A stretch of 64,000 nt of DNA from Mucilaginibacter corticis (GCF_007558865.1 NZ_VLPK01000002.1:248001-312000), one strand, 5' to 3'. Counted from the stretch's first letter, positions 41,516 to 50,830 are shown. The notes: a model not told the origin generated them from the letters alone. Numbers and translations are program-made.

Positions 41516-42514
41516 TTATTTCCAATCCTGAGTTTTAATCAAAGCATAGAACTTTGAAAAAAGATTACGTAAGCCATATGTACCAACGCCACCGTAGTCT
41601 GCAATATATTTAACAGAGCCATCAGTAAATTTAATGCGGATGTAGCTGCTTGTATCATCGGTCCATCCAACGGCATATGTGTCCTTTAATTTCTTGATGC
41701 TTAAATAATTGATCAGGTTGTAAATCTCCTCCAGATCGGCCTGTTTTATTTTGGTTTTAAATATGCCTGATACCGTACTGGGATCACGTGGTTTTTTCTG
41801 GCCCTTAGCCAATACATAGTAAACAAATTCTTTATTGTTAGTTAAAATCGCACGCCCTGACCGATCAATTTTCATAACTCTGTCAACATATTCCGGATTT
41901 TTTTTAGGTGTACCTTCCCATCCATACCATCCCCAAAGCGAACTAAACGTTATAGAATCAATTTTATAATTTGATGACTCTTTATTAAATTCAACAAAAT
42001 TGCCGTATTTGTATATCAAGGTGTCGGTGTTAGGCAGCCATTTATTTTTTTTAAGAAAATCCTTTCTACCTTTAGGGTGCGAGCCATGAAATTCAATCAA
42101 TGGTTGATCATGGTAATTTATGGCGTCGATCAGCTGGCAGCCCTCTATGTTAGCACTTTGGCCAATTTGTATAAGTTGAAATGTGTTATTCCCTTTGTCT
42201 ATTGCTATAAAATTACAGAAGCTGTAATACCAGCTAACAATAGCCATTAAATCGGTACGGTTGTCATTATTAAGATCGATTTTTTGCCAATTTTTAATAT
42301 TCCATGTGCTGACAAGCGAATCGCAATTACTTACTTTAACTATCTCTTCAGTTGAAAATATTTTTAATTGAGGCGCGCCTATGTAGTTAAAACTTTCCTG
42401 TAAAGGTTTCAGAAATTTTACTACGTCGCTGTCAGTTTTTAATTCATCGACCTTATTGGCAAATGCAGATATACTACAAAGCAAAAGGAAAAGCAGACAA
42501 AGCAAATTTCTCAT
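41516..42514 (-). CDS. Secreted protein, divergent DUF6438-like paralogue (copy 2)
   Basis: 332 residues with signal peptide (LLCLLFLLLCSISAFA). About half of the positions match copy 1 by eye (NKVDELKTDSDVVKFLKPLQ; DLNNDNRTDLMAI). The Cys-containing CFGTCP segment is replaced by a longer segment, SLWGWYGWEGTPKKNPEYVD, so the Cys pair is lost. The final half is conserved (DDTSSYIRIKFTDGSVKYI). First gene of a three-gene secreted-protein cluster. The gap 42515-42672 holds a half-copy of the AACTTCGTAAATCT repeat at 42651. Confidence 0.7.
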   Translation of the reverse strand: MRNLLCLLFLLLCSISAFANKVDELKTDSDVVKFLKPLQESFNYIGAPQLKIFSTEEIVKVSNCDSLVSTWNIKNWQKIDLNNDNRTDLMAIVSWYYSFCNFIAIDKGNNTFQLIQIGQSANIEGCQLIDAINYHDQPLIEFHGSHPKGRKDFLKKNKWLPNTDTLIYKYGNFVEFNKESSNYKIDSITFSSLWGWYGWEGTPKKNPEYVDRVMKIDRSGRAILTNNKEFVYYVLAKGQKKPRDPSTVSGIFKTKIKQADLEEIYNLINYLSIKKLKDTYAVGWTDDTSSYIRIKFTDGSVKYIADYGGVGTYGLRNLFSKFYALIKTQDWK

Positions 42515-42672
42515 AAGGACACAGGTTTATAATTGGTATTACTAATTTCAATACAAACTTTGGAAACCAAAAAATTATATTCCAGCCTTATGATGCTTCA
42601 AAACGACTAATTCCATAATGAAGCCTTAAAAAAATAATAATATCGAATTAACTTCGTAAATCTACCTGTAGC

Positions 42673-43347
42673 TTACTTCAAATTCACCACCTCAACACCG
42701 GGATATGCCTTGGTATCAAACGTAAAAGTATTATCAGGCACCTTAGTGGCAGGGGTAAGGCTGCGCAGGGTGTAGTTATACTTGCTGCCGCTTTTGTCAA
42801 ATATCAGCGCGCTGTAGATCTGTTTCTTTACCTTATCTATCATCAGCCTGATCTTAAAAAAAGGCTTTTTATCATCCTCGGGAGTAAGGTCAATAGATTG
42901 ATAGGTTTTACCGCCGATTTTCTGATCGCCATTGTAGATGTATTTATAACCATGCTCATACATGGTGAATAGTTGGGCCGGGTTAAAGCCCTCGCCGCTG
43001 TTGTCTGCATCACTTACCTGTACCTCTTTATCTGCTTTCAGGTAGGTCCACTGGCTTTTGCCGTCGCTTATTATTTCCTGCTCTTCATCGGTTTTTGCGC
43101 CTGTGGCAGTGTATAAGATCACTTTATATTTACCGCCTTTTGATTGGGTGATCAATGTACCGTTACGGGTCTCCTTAATGTTTGCCTGCGGGTTATCAAT
43201 AGTAAAGCTAAAATCGCTTTTTATGATAGCATATGAGCGGTATTTTTGGCTCACCTGGTTCAAAATTACTTTTGCCTGCGCGTCTTTTTGCGCAAAGGCA
43301 TGGGTAGCGGTTAATATGAAGAGAATGTAGAGTGTTATATTTTTCAT
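42673..43347 (-). CDS. lolA: Outer-membrane lipoprotein carrier protein LolA-like
   Basis: 224 residues. Signal peptide (LYILFILTATHAFAQ) and the LolA-type half-open beta-barrel: IIKSDFSFTIDNPQANIKET, GGKYKVILYTATGAKT, ISDGKSQWTYLKADKEVQV and a C-terminal NTFTFDTKAYPGVEVVNL. Transports lipoproteins across the periplasm. It lies downstream of ftsK in the same direction, an arrangement common in Bacteroidota, with a REP-like element in the gap. Confidence 0.9.
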   Translation of the reverse strand: MKNITLYILFILTATHAFAQKDAQAKVILNQVSQKYRSYAIIKSDFSFTIDNPQANIKETRNGTLITQSKGGKYKVILYTATGAKTDEEQEIISDGKSQWTYLKADKEVQVSDADNSGEGFNPAQLFTMYEHGYKYIYNGDQKIGGKTYQSIDLTPEDDKKPFFKIRLMIDKVKKQIYSALIFDKSGSKYNYTLRSLTPATKVPDNTFTFDTKAYPGVEVVNLK

Positions 43348-43381
43348 ATGGTTGTGACTGATTTATATGCAGAACGTTTAA

Positions 43382-43448
43382 GCCCACTCCGCCCCCTAAA
43401 GGGGGAACTTTATTTTAGCCCTCCCTTTTAGGGGAGGGTTGGGAGGGG
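43382..43448. repeat. REP-like element between ftsK and lolA
   Basis: Two hairpin modules, CCCCCTAAAGGGGG and CCCTCCCTTTTAGGGGAGGG, then TTGGGAGGGG which runs into the ftsK stop codon. Confidence 0.65.
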
Positions 43449-45998
43449 CTATTTATCCAACGTCTCCAAATATTGCATTAATGAATACTCATCAGGATAC
43501 AGCACCTCACGGGCTTTGCTGCCCTCAAACGGGCCTACAATGCCTGCACCTTCCAGTTGGTCGATAATACGGCCTGCGCGGTTGTAACCCAGTTTAAGCT
43601 TACGCTGTATCAACGAGGTTGAGCCTTGCTGGTGCATCACTATCAGGCGTGCTGCTTCTTCAAACATTGGGTCGCGGTCATTGGCATCAAACTCTTTAGC
43701 ACTGCTGGTTTCGCCTTCGCCAAGATATTCCGGCAATAACAGGGCGGTAGGATAGCCGCGCTGGTTACCTATAAAGTCTGATATCCGTTCAACCTCAGGG
43801 GTATCCACAAAGGCGCATTGCAGGCGGATCAGGTCGCTGCCGGTTGAGAATAACATATCGCCACGACCGATCAACTGGTCGGCGCCGCCTGCATCCAGTA
43901 TGGTACGCGAGTCGATCTTTGACAATACCCTGAATGCCAGCCTTGACGGGAAGTTGGCCTTAATAGTACCCGTAATAATATTTACCGACGGCCTTTGCGT
44001 AGCAATAACCAAATGGATGCCCACTGCACGGGCCAGCTGTGCTATACGTGCTATCGGTTGTTCCACTTCTTTACCGGCCGTCATCATCAAATCGGCAAAC
44101 TCATCTATCACTAATACAATAAACGGCAGGTAGCGGTGCTTTTCAGGGTCGCTTATTTTGCGGTTGATAAACTTAGTATTATACTCTTTCAAGTTACGTA
44201 CCTGCGCGTCTTTCAGCAGGTCATAACGCTGGTCCATCTCAATACAAAGCGAATTAAGCGTGTTTACCACTTTCTTGGTATCGGTAATGATCGCGTCGGC
44301 CTCGTCAGGTAGTTTAGCCAGGAAATGGCGTTCTATTTTGCGGAATAGTGTTAGCTCTACCTTTTTAGGGTCAACCAATACAAACTTCAGTTCGGCAGGG
44401 TGTTTCTTGAATAGTAGCGATACCAAAATAGCATTGATACCAACCGATTTACCCTGGCCGGTAGCACCTGCAACCAGTAAGTGCGGCATCTTGGCCAGGT
44501 CGGCAATAAATACTTCGTTCGATATGGTTTTACCTAAGGCTATAGGCAGATCCATGGTAGTATTCTGAAACTTCTCTGTAGCCAGGATAGACCGCATGGA
44601 AACCATCTCGGGGTTTTGGTTTGGTACCTCAATACCTATGGTACCCTTACCCGGCATAGGCGCAATAATACGGATACCCAATGCCGCTAAACTCAACGCG
44701 ATATCGTCCTCTAAATTTTTGATCTTAGAGATGCGCACACCCGGTGCCGGGATAATTTCATACAGGGTAACTGTAGGGCCAATGGTGGCCTTGATCTTAT
44801 CGATCTCGATATTATAATGGTTAAGCGTTTCAACAATTTTGTTTTTGTTGGCTTCCAGTTCTTCTGCGTTTACGGCTATTTTACCTGTGCCGTAATCTTC
44901 AAGCAAATTAAGGGTAGGGTATTTATATGATGCCAGGTCAAGCTTATGGTCGTAGGTGCCAAATTGCTCAACTAATGATCTGGCTTTTTCATCGTCAGAT
45001 TTCTCAACGTTCAATACCGGGCTTGGCCTTTCGGTTTCAAGCGTTAGCGGGATATCCGCGTCAAGGTCGGGGTCCGCGCCTTCATCATCAGGCGTAAGCA
45101 CTACCGGTTCATGGAAAATAGGCTCGGGGGTTAAGGGTGCCAGCGGCTGGTTGGTAAAGGCTTCGGGCTTGATGGTATTATTACCTTTGGGCCACTCAAC
45201 CGGGTGAGATATTTCTTCGTCAACCAGCGGTACGGGCTCCGGTTTAAAGTTATCGGTCAAAGGCGCGACACCTGCCAATTCCGGTTCTTTAATTTTCCTT
45301 TTCGGGATCTTAAAATCAATATTATAAGCTACGATGAGTACGGTAAGCGCCGCGAATATCAATAAGCCGCCGGTGCCAGACTGGCCAATTTGCGCGTCGA
45401 GCAGTTTGTTGCTCCAGTAGCCAAATTCGCCCTCTAAAAAATGCGGATAGTCAATGATCAGGGCATGGATAAAGCCGATAAAAATGGATATGAATACCAA
45501 GCCGAAAAGCGAGTAGCCCAGGGTTTTAGCAACCGAATACAGCCTTACCTTGAACAGTAAGCGGTATCCTACAATAAAAAACACAAATACAAACAAAAAG
45601 GATGCTACGCCAAACCACTCAAAAATAAACTGGTTTGAAAGCAGCGCTCCAAATTTGCCCAGCCAGTTCTCAACAACCGGGTTTTTAATACCATTGTCCA
45701 ATAATTCCTGCTGGGTTTTGAACAGGTTATGCCAGCCGCCGTTTGCTGTTGATACATAGCTTTGATCTTGCTGCCAGGTAAATAAATAGGATGTAAAAGC
45801 AATGAGAAAAAACAAAGAAAGTACCAGGAAAAACAATCCTAATATTTTAACCAGGCGCCCGTCATGGAGATCAAAAACAGGCATTTTTTCAATTTTTGGC
45901 TTTGCGGTGCGCTCCCTTGAACCTTTTTCTGAAGATTGACGAGGTTGATTCTCCTCCTTAAAACTATTTGACTTAAACTGATTTCCTTTTACCGGCAT
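43449..45998 (-). CDS. ftsK: DNA translocase FtsK
   Basis: 849 residues. Pumps chromosomal DNA through the division septum. Four N-terminal membrane segments (VLSLFFLIAFTSYLFTW; FLFVFVFFIVGYRLLF; YSLFGLVFISIFIGFIHALI; LLIFAALTVLIVAYNI), an acidic/Pro-rich linker to about residue 340, the motor domain with Walker A GATGQGKSVG (about 506-515) and Walker B FIVLVIDEFADLM, RPSVNIITG, and a C-terminal winged-helix gamma domain (LIQRKLKLGYNRAGRIIDQL). A TAnnTTTG box lies 23 bases before the ATG. Confidence 0.96.
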   Translation of the reverse strand: MPVKGNQFKSNSFKEENQPRQSSEKGSRERTAKPKIEKMPVFDLHDGRLVKILGLFFLVLSLFFLIAFTSYLFTWQQDQSYVSTANGGWHNLFKTQQELLDNGIKNPVVENWLGKFGALLSNQFIFEWFGVASFLFVFVFFIVGYRLLFKVRLYSVAKTLGYSLFGLVFISIFIGFIHALIIDYPHFLEGEFGYWSNKLLDAQIGQSGTGGLLIFAALTVLIVAYNIDFKIPKRKIKEPELAGVAPLTDNFKPEPVPLVDEEISHPVEWPKGNNTIKPEAFTNQPLAPLTPEPIFHEPVVLTPDDEGADPDLDADIPLTLETERPSPVLNVEKSDDEKARSLVEQFGTYDHKLDLASYKYPTLNLLEDYGTGKIAVNAEELEANKNKIVETLNHYNIEIDKIKATIGPTVTLYEIIPAPGVRISKIKNLEDDIALSLAALGIRIIAPMPGKGTIGIEVPNQNPEMVSMRSILATEKFQNTTMDLPIALGKTISNEVFIADLAKMPHLLVAGATGQGKSVGINAILVSLLFKKHPAELKFVLVDPKKVELTLFRKIERHFLAKLPDEADAIITDTKKVVNTLNSLCIEMDQRYDLLKDAQVRNLKEYNTKFINRKISDPEKHRYLPFIVLVIDEFADLMMTAGKEVEQPIARIAQLARAVGIHLVIATQRPSVNIITGTIKANFPSRLAFRVLSKIDSRTILDAGGADQLIGRGDMLFSTGSDLIRLQCAFVDTPEVERISDFIGNQRGYPTALLLPEYLGEGETSSAKEFDANDRDPMFEEAARLIVMHQQGSTSLIQRKLKLGYNRAGRIIDQLEGAGIVGPFEGSKAREVLYPDEYSLMQYLETLDK

Positions 45999-46021
45999 CC
46001 CTTATGTAACAGAAGTATGTG

Positions 46022-46029
46022 CAAATATA
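46022..46029 (-). promoter_or_regulatory. Putative ftsK -7 box
   Basis: TATATTTG on the minus strand, 23 bases before the ATG. A TTG lies 16 bases further upstream (46048-46046), slightly short of the usual spacing. Confidence 0.5.
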
Positions 46030-46087
46030 AAGTTAATAGATTAAACAACTATGTTGGTTATTTTTAATTTTTTAGTAATATTGAATA

Positions 46088-46735
46088 ATGAGTTTAGAAC
46101 TGTTGGAGCGATACATCACTGATGCTGATTTGACCGGCCTTAATAACTTGTTAACTCAAAACCCGGCATTAGCAACACAGACGACAAGCCATAAGGTTTC
46201 GCCACTGATGTTGTCATGCTATTTTAAAAAGCCTGAAGTTACTGCACTGTTACTAAAACACGTTGGCGAGATCAGCCTCTTTGAAGCATCGGCTGCGGGT
46301 AAGTTTGATGTGGTTGCCCACCTGATATATAACCACCCCGAGGCTGTAAATTTATATGCCGACGACGGTTTTACCCCATTAGGCCTGGCCTGTTATTTCG
46401 GGCAGTTTGAAGTTGCGCGTTACCTGGTTTTAAAAGGTGCCGATGTAAACCTGCCATCAAACAACGGTTTTAATGTTTACCCGCTGCACTCGGCCACCGC
46501 CGGCAATTATACTAACATTGCACGTATGCTGGTTGAGAATGGCGCTAACGTTAATGTAACCCAAAAGGCAGGTGCTACGCCGCTGCACTCGGCCGCCCAA
46601 AACGGCAACCTCGAGTTGCTGATATTACTGCTTGAAAACGGCGGCGAATTTAATATCCGCATGGAAGGCGGCAAACTACCCGCCGACCTGGCCCGCGAAA
46701 AAGGCTTTGATGATATAGCCGATATCTTAGACTGA
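46088..46735 (+). CDS. Ankyrin-repeat protein
   Basis: 215 residues without a signal peptide. About five ankyrin repeats follow one another, for example DGFTPLGLACYFGQFEVARYLV, GFNVYPLHSATAGNYTNIARML and GATPLHSAAQNGNLELLILLL. These mediate protein binding. Divergent from ftsK, and a terminator hairpin follows the stop. Confidence 0.9.
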   Translation: MSLELLERYITDADLTGLNNLLTQNPALATQTTSHKVSPLMLSCYFKKPEVTALLLKHVGEISLFEASAAGKFDVVAHLIYNHPEAVNLYADDGFTPLGLACYFGQFEVARYLVLKGADVNLPSNNGFNVYPLHSATAGNYTNIARMLVENGANVNVTQKAGATPLHSAAQNGNLELLILLLENGGEFNIRMEGGKLPADLAREKGFDDIADILD

Positions 46736-46753
46736 CCCATCCCCAAAAACAAA

Positions 46754-46783
46754 AAGGCGATAAGCATTTACACTCATCGCCTT
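46754..46783. terminator. Terminator between ankyrin gene and the convergent gene
   Basis: AAGGCGATAAG pairs with CTCATCGCCTT (one wobble) across an 8-base loop, with an A run to the left that gives a T run on the minus strand. Confidence 0.8.
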
Positions 46784-46849
46784 AACTGAACTTTTAAAAA
46801 AATATGAAAAACTAACACCCACCCGGGTTGAAACGGGCGAGGTAGGAGG

Positions 46850-47389
46850 TTAATTAGCTACATATATCTGGTAATTATTAGTGGCCAGGTTGGCAACTTT
46901 GCCGGCGGCATTGGCTAACGCGACAACATTACGCTCGCCGTATTTTGCAATTAGGCTCTTTACATATAACCATTGCTGATATTTAACGGGGATCTTAGTT
47001 TCTTTTCTTTGGGTAAAGAATGCAGGGTCTGTAGCTACCATGGCTTTTAGGGCTTCGTAAAATTCAGGGTCGGCAGGCGCAGGCGAACTCATGGTTGGGT
47101 AAGCCAGGCCCCAGGTAGCGTAAAAGTCTGCAAATAGCTTTTCTTTTTGCAGATTAGTATGGTAGATCCACGGTCTTGAGGTATTGTACAAGTAATCTAC
47201 ATACACCCTGAAGTTTTGAAATTCGGGATTTTGCGTTAACGATTCTTTAATACATTCCGTGTTGTTTTCAATTAAAGTCGCAATAGTTTGCGGGTCTTTT
47301 GTGGTAAGGATTTCGTTGATCGGGCATTGCGCTTTTGTCGCCACATTAATACCAAAAGCCAACAAACATAACATGAGTGCTTTTTTCAT
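46850..47389 (-). CDS. Hypothetical secreted protein
   Basis: 179 residues with signal peptide (LMLCLLAFGINVATKAQ). Helical and Ala/Tyr-rich body (NPEFQNFRVYVDYLYNTSRP, MVATDPAFFTQRKETKIPV). No family recognised. Convergent with the ankyrin-repeat gene; its 5' end faces the CocE-like gene across 174 bases. Confidence 0.65.
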   Translation of the reverse strand: MKKALMLCLLAFGINVATKAQCPINEILTTKDPQTIATLIENNTECIKESLTQNPEFQNFRVYVDYLYNTSRPWIYHTNLQKEKLFADFYATWGLAYPTMSSPAPADPEFYEALKAMVATDPAFFTQRKETKIPVKYQQWLYVKSLIAKYGERNVVALANAAGKVANLATNNYQIYVAN

Positions 47390-47563
47390 AATCGGTACCT
47401 CCTTTATATTGGTTATTATAAAGCTACAACATTATTGCAACAAAAATGTTACAATTGGTAAAATATTTTTTTCGTCTGCCGATGCAAAATTTATCAGCAC
47501 TTAAATCACTTTCTGTTTCTGATTGGCGCAGGTAATCTGTATTTTCAAAACTTAAATTTTATT

Positions 47564-49438
47564 ATGCAAAAACTGGTCTTATTTATCTGTCTTATCACAA
47601 CGCTAAGTGCCTGCGCGCAACCCGGCCCTCCGGTAAATGATGCCGCTTATATAAAGGCTAATTATACCAAGTACGAGTATCAGATACCCATGCGCGATGG
47701 CAAAAAGCTCTTTACGTCGGTATATGTCCCTAAAGATCAGTCTAAGAAATACCCTTTCATGATGGACCGTACCTGCTACAGCGTGGCGCCGTACGGTACT
47801 GATATGTATAAATCGTCGCTCGGGCCGTCGCCAAAGTTTATTTACGACGGTTATATTTTTGTTTACCAGGATGTGCGCGGCCGCTGGATGAGCGAGGGCA
47901 TCTATGAAGAAATGACGCCCGAACTGGAAGAACATAAAACCAATAAGGATATTGACGAAGGCACAGACACTTATGATACCATTGACTGGCTGCTTAAAAA
48001 CATCCCGAACAACAATGGTAAAGTAGGGGTATGGGGGATATCTTATCCCGGATTTTATACCACCACCGCTTTATTAAGCAGGCACCCCGCACTGGTAGCT
48101 GCATCGCCGCAGGCGCCCATTGCAGATCTGTGGCGTGATGACGGCTGGCATAACGGATCTTTCTTTTTAGTGGCCAACTTTGGCTTTTACCCCGGCTTTA
48201 CCAACAGGCAGGACGACAAACCCACCCAACGCCCCGGCAAAGGTTTTGAACCCGGAACTAAAGACGGCTACGACTTTTTTATGAAGATGGGGCCAATGAA
48301 AAATACCAATGACAAGTATTATAAGGACACCATCAGGCTGTGGAACGAAATGATAGACCACCCGGATTATGATCAGCATTGGAAGGACCGTAATGTGCTG
48401 ACCCATCTGCATGATATTAAAACCGCGGTGCTGGTTACCGGCGGTTGGTATGATGCCGAAGACCTGTACGGTGCAATTAATACGTATAAAACGCTTGCCA
48501 AAAATAACCCGGCTACACCTGTCTATTTTGCCATGGGGCCATGGGTACATGGCGGCTGGTCGCGCGGGCCGGGCGATCATTTGGGCGATGTGGATTTTGG
48601 CGGCCCGCAGGGCCCGCATTACCGCGATGATATCGAGTTTAAATTTTTTAGCCATTATTTGAAGGGTACAGAACTGAACATTGCACCCATCAACACTTTT
48701 GAAACAGGCACAAACCAATGGAAAACTTATAATACCTGGCCGCCAAAAAATGTGGAGGAAAAACAACTCTATTTTTTACCGGGCGGTAAACTGTCATTTA
48801 ACGCACCTGCTAGTGATAAGGACAGTTATGATCAATATGAGTCTGACCCGGCTAACCCTGTTCCGTTTGTGGCCGACAGGAACGAGACCATGGATATGCA
48901 GCGAGAATACATGACTGCCGACCAGCGTTTCCTGGCTGACAGAAAAGACGTACTAAGCTACCAAACCGACGTATTGGATAAAGATGTTACCATTGCGGGC
49001 AATATCTGGGCAAACCTTAAAGTTGCCACCACAGGCACCGATGCTGATTTTGTGGTAAAGGTACTTGATGTATACCCGGACACCGCAGCAAACAACAAAT
49101 TTACCGGCGCCGGTGTAAAAATGGCCGGGTATCAGCAAATGGTGCGCAGCGAACCCATTCGCGGTAAATACCGCAACAGCTTTGAGCACCCTGAGCCTTT
49201 TGTGCCGGGCAAGGTAACTCCGGTAAACTTTGAGCTGCAGGATATTTTGCACACGTTTAAAAAAGGCCACAAAATTATGGTACATGTACAAAGCACCTGG
49301 TTCCCGTTGATCGACCGCAACCCGCAAACCTTTGTAAATATCATGAAGGCTGACGAGAGCGATTTTAAAAAGGCTACGCATAAGATCTACACATCAAAAG
49401 AGCATCCAAGCTTTTTGAAAGTAAGGATTATGGAGTAA
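47564..49438 (+). CDS. CocE/NonD family hydrolase (X-Pro dipeptidyl-peptidase-like lipoprotein)
   Basis: 624 residues. Lipoprotein signal (LFICLITTLSAC). An alpha/beta hydrolase with a C-terminal jelly-roll domain, as in CocE, X-Pro dipeptidyl peptidases and glutaryl-7-ACA acylases: the opening motif MRDGKKLFTSVYVP, the VYQDVRGRWMSEG segment, nucleophile Ser160 in GVWGISYPG, VTGGWYDAEDLYGA, and His in the C-terminal HVQSTWFPLIDRNPQ. Hydrolyses ester or amide bonds, substrate uncertain. Predicted to be attached to the outer membrane or periplasmic. Confidence 0.92.
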   Translation: MQKLVLFICLITTLSACAQPGPPVNDAAYIKANYTKYEYQIPMRDGKKLFTSVYVPKDQSKKYPFMMDRTCYSVAPYGTDMYKSSLGPSPKFIYDGYIFVYQDVRGRWMSEGIYEEMTPELEEHKTNKDIDEGTDTYDTIDWLLKNIPNNNGKVGVWGISYPGFYTTTALLSRHPALVAASPQAPIADLWRDDGWHNGSFFLVANFGFYPGFTNRQDDKPTQRPGKGFEPGTKDGYDFFMKMGPMKNTNDKYYKDTIRLWNEMIDHPDYDQHWKDRNVLTHLHDIKTAVLVTGGWYDAEDLYGAINTYKTLAKNNPATPVYFAMGPWVHGGWSRGPGDHLGDVDFGGPQGPHYRDDIEFKFFSHYLKGTELNIAPINTFETGTNQWKTYNTWPPKNVEEKQLYFLPGGKLSFNAPASDKDSYDQYESDPANPVPFVADRNETMDMQREYMTADQRFLADRKDVLSYQTDVLDKDVTIAGNIWANLKVATTGTDADFVVKVLDVYPDTAANNKFTGAGVKMAGYQQMVRSEPIRGKYRNSFEHPEPFVPGKVTPVNFELQDILHTFKKGHKIMVHVQSTWFPLIDRNPQTFVNIMKADESDFKKATHKIYTSKEHPSFLKVRIME

Positions 49439-49448
49439 TTACAATATT

Positions 49449-49554
49449 CTTGCGCTCGTTTGTAACGAGTGCTTAAAGTGGTTTAGCGATTATATCGCGT
49501 TGTCGCATCACCGATGCTGTAAAGTGTTAAGCACTCGTTGCAGACGAGCGCAAG
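49449..49554. repeat. 106-base palindromic element with cloverleaf potential
   Basis: Two 28-base arms (49449-49476 and 49527-49554) are reverse complements with few mismatches. Each arm also contains its own small CTCGT/ACGAG hairpin. The centre has two further hairpins, GCGATTATATCGC (49486-49498) and GCATCACCGATGC (49505-49517). It lies between two genes of the same direction; REP/BIME-like. Not a tRNA. Confidence 0.8.
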
Positions 49555-49584
49555 TTGGTTGGTGGAGTAAAAATATATTCTTGC

Positions 49585-49617
49585 AGATTTACGAAGTTTT
49601 TTAAACTTCGTAAATCT
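49585..49617. repeat. Perfect 15-base palindrome
   Basis: AGATTTACGAAGTTT, a 3-base loop, then its exact reverse complement, 30 bases before the next TTG start. A half-copy (AACTTCGTAAATCT) lies at 42651-42664. Confidence 0.8.
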
Positions 49618-49647
49618 TAACTATCTATTCGCTAAAACCTATTTAAA

Positions 49648-49935
49648 TTGAAAAAGCTATTCCTTATCCTATTGATATTTACTTTGGCTTGTTCGACTTT
49701 TCAAAATAAACAGCAACAAGCAGAACGGACTGTCAAAGAGTATATTCATTCAAAGAATCCAAAAGCCAATATAAAAGACATAAAATTTAGTGATTTAGAT
49801 CCTAATGGCAATGTAATAGGTGTTATTAAAAATAAAATAATTTATGATAGCAGTCACCACCCATTCCTCTTAAGCACTGTGTATTATACGTTAAATAAAG
49901 ATCTAACACAAGTGAAATATGTTTATACAAACTAA
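49648..49935 (+). CDS. Small hypothetical lipoprotein
   Basis: 95 residues starting at a TTG (KKLFLILLIFTLACSTFQ lipoprotein signal). The body (AERTVKEYIHSKNPKANI, GVIKNKIIYDSSHHPFLLS) resembles short YxeA-like or hypothetical secreted proteins; no family is certain. Palindromic repeats lie immediately upstream, and no promoter box is evident. Confidence 0.6.
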   Translation: MKKLFLILLIFTLACSTFQNKQQQAERTVKEYIHSKNPKANIKDIKFSDLDPNGNVIGVIKNKIIYDSSHHPFLLSTVYYTLNKDLTQVKYVYTN

Positions 49936-49975
49936 AACCATCTTATCCCACTGATTTATAATTACCCCTAAGATA

Positions 49976-49995
49976 GAATCGCACGACCCTCCGCC
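49976..49995. repeat. REP tail remnant
   Basis: GAATCGCACGACCCTCCGCC: the tail of the REP/MITE elements at 36003-36373 with no arms left. Confidence 0.6.
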
Positions 49996-50005
49996 TTTGC
50001 GTTGC

Positions 50006-50740
50006 TCAATCAAACAACTCCTGGCATTTTTCACAATAATAAGAATGCCGTTTTGTTTTGCCGGTATCGGTTTTGTGGAACGGGATCAGGTTACGCGGGC
50101 AGATATCTTTTTCATACGCTTCAAGGTGTTTGGTCAGCGTGTCTGCCTTTTTCCATTTTAAAAAGTCGCGGCTAAATTTGGTGACTTCGTTTACCAGCTC
50201 TTCCAGTTTTTTATCAGGGATCTCGCCGATAATACTTTTGGGGTGCAGCCTGGCCCTGAAAAGCGATTCGTTCTTAATGATGTTGCCCAACCCCGAAAAG
50301 ATCTTCTGGTCAAGCAAGGCGTCGCAGATCATTACTTTGGGTTTTGCCTTGAGTTTTTTAATAGCATTGTCCGCATCCCATTCCTTGCTCAAAATATCCG
50401 CCGACCAATCATATACCTCATCCAACTGCTCTTCAATTAACTTAACCGCGCTGATAGAGAAATTTACTTCGCCGTTGCTAAACTTCATATGCAGCGAAGC
50501 GTTCTTTTTAGTAGGCTCATTAATATAGTATGAACCAAACAGCATCATGTGCACCCGTACCGTAAATTTAGGGAAGCAAAGCAGCGTGTGCTTACCCCAG
50601 GTTTTAATATCCTTAAGCGTTTTGCCTTTCAGTATATCCGCATCAAAACCTTTTGCGTAGCCATTGGCATCAATTACTTTTTTGCCTTTAAACGGCTGTA
50701 GTTTTTCTTTTAATATTAAGATGGATGGACCTTCGGGCAT
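50006..50740 (-). CDS. Fpg/Nei-like DNA glycosylase
   Basis: 244 residues. The N-terminus MPEGPSILILKEKL matches the Pro-Glu catalytic start of Fpg/Nei enzymes, which excise oxidised bases. Further blocks: RVHMMLFGSYYI, QKIFSGLGNIIKNESLFRARLHP (helix-two-turn-helix) and a C-terminal zinc-finger-like SYYCEKCQ. The first zinc pair is CPRN instead of the usual CPxC; a nearby His (IPFHK) might replace the Cys. Length is a little short but normal for the family. No signal peptide. Confidence 0.83.
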   Translation of the reverse strand: MPEGPSILILKEKLQPFKGKKVIDANGYAKGFDADILKGKTLKDIKTWGKHTLLCFPKFTVRVHMMLFGSYYINEPTKKNASLHMKFSNGEVNFSISAVKLIEEQLDEVYDWSADILSKEWDADNAIKKLKAKPKVMICDALLDQKIFSGLGNIIKNESLFRARLHPKSIIGEIPDKKLEELVNEVTKFSRDFLKWKKADTLTKHLEAYEKDICPRNLIPFHKTDTGKTKRHSYYCEKCQELFD

Positions 50741-50830
50741 GGCGTTAATTTTTTATGAATTATGCAAATATTGAGCCATTGGTTATTGCTAAAATTATTA
50801 CATTAGTAGCCAAAACCTTATTACCTATTT

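Noticed and set aside
49449-49554. tRNA or tmRNA-like gene
   Set aside because: Cloverleaf-like folding comes from nested palindromes; there is no T-loop GTTCGAATC, CCA end or anticodon loop.
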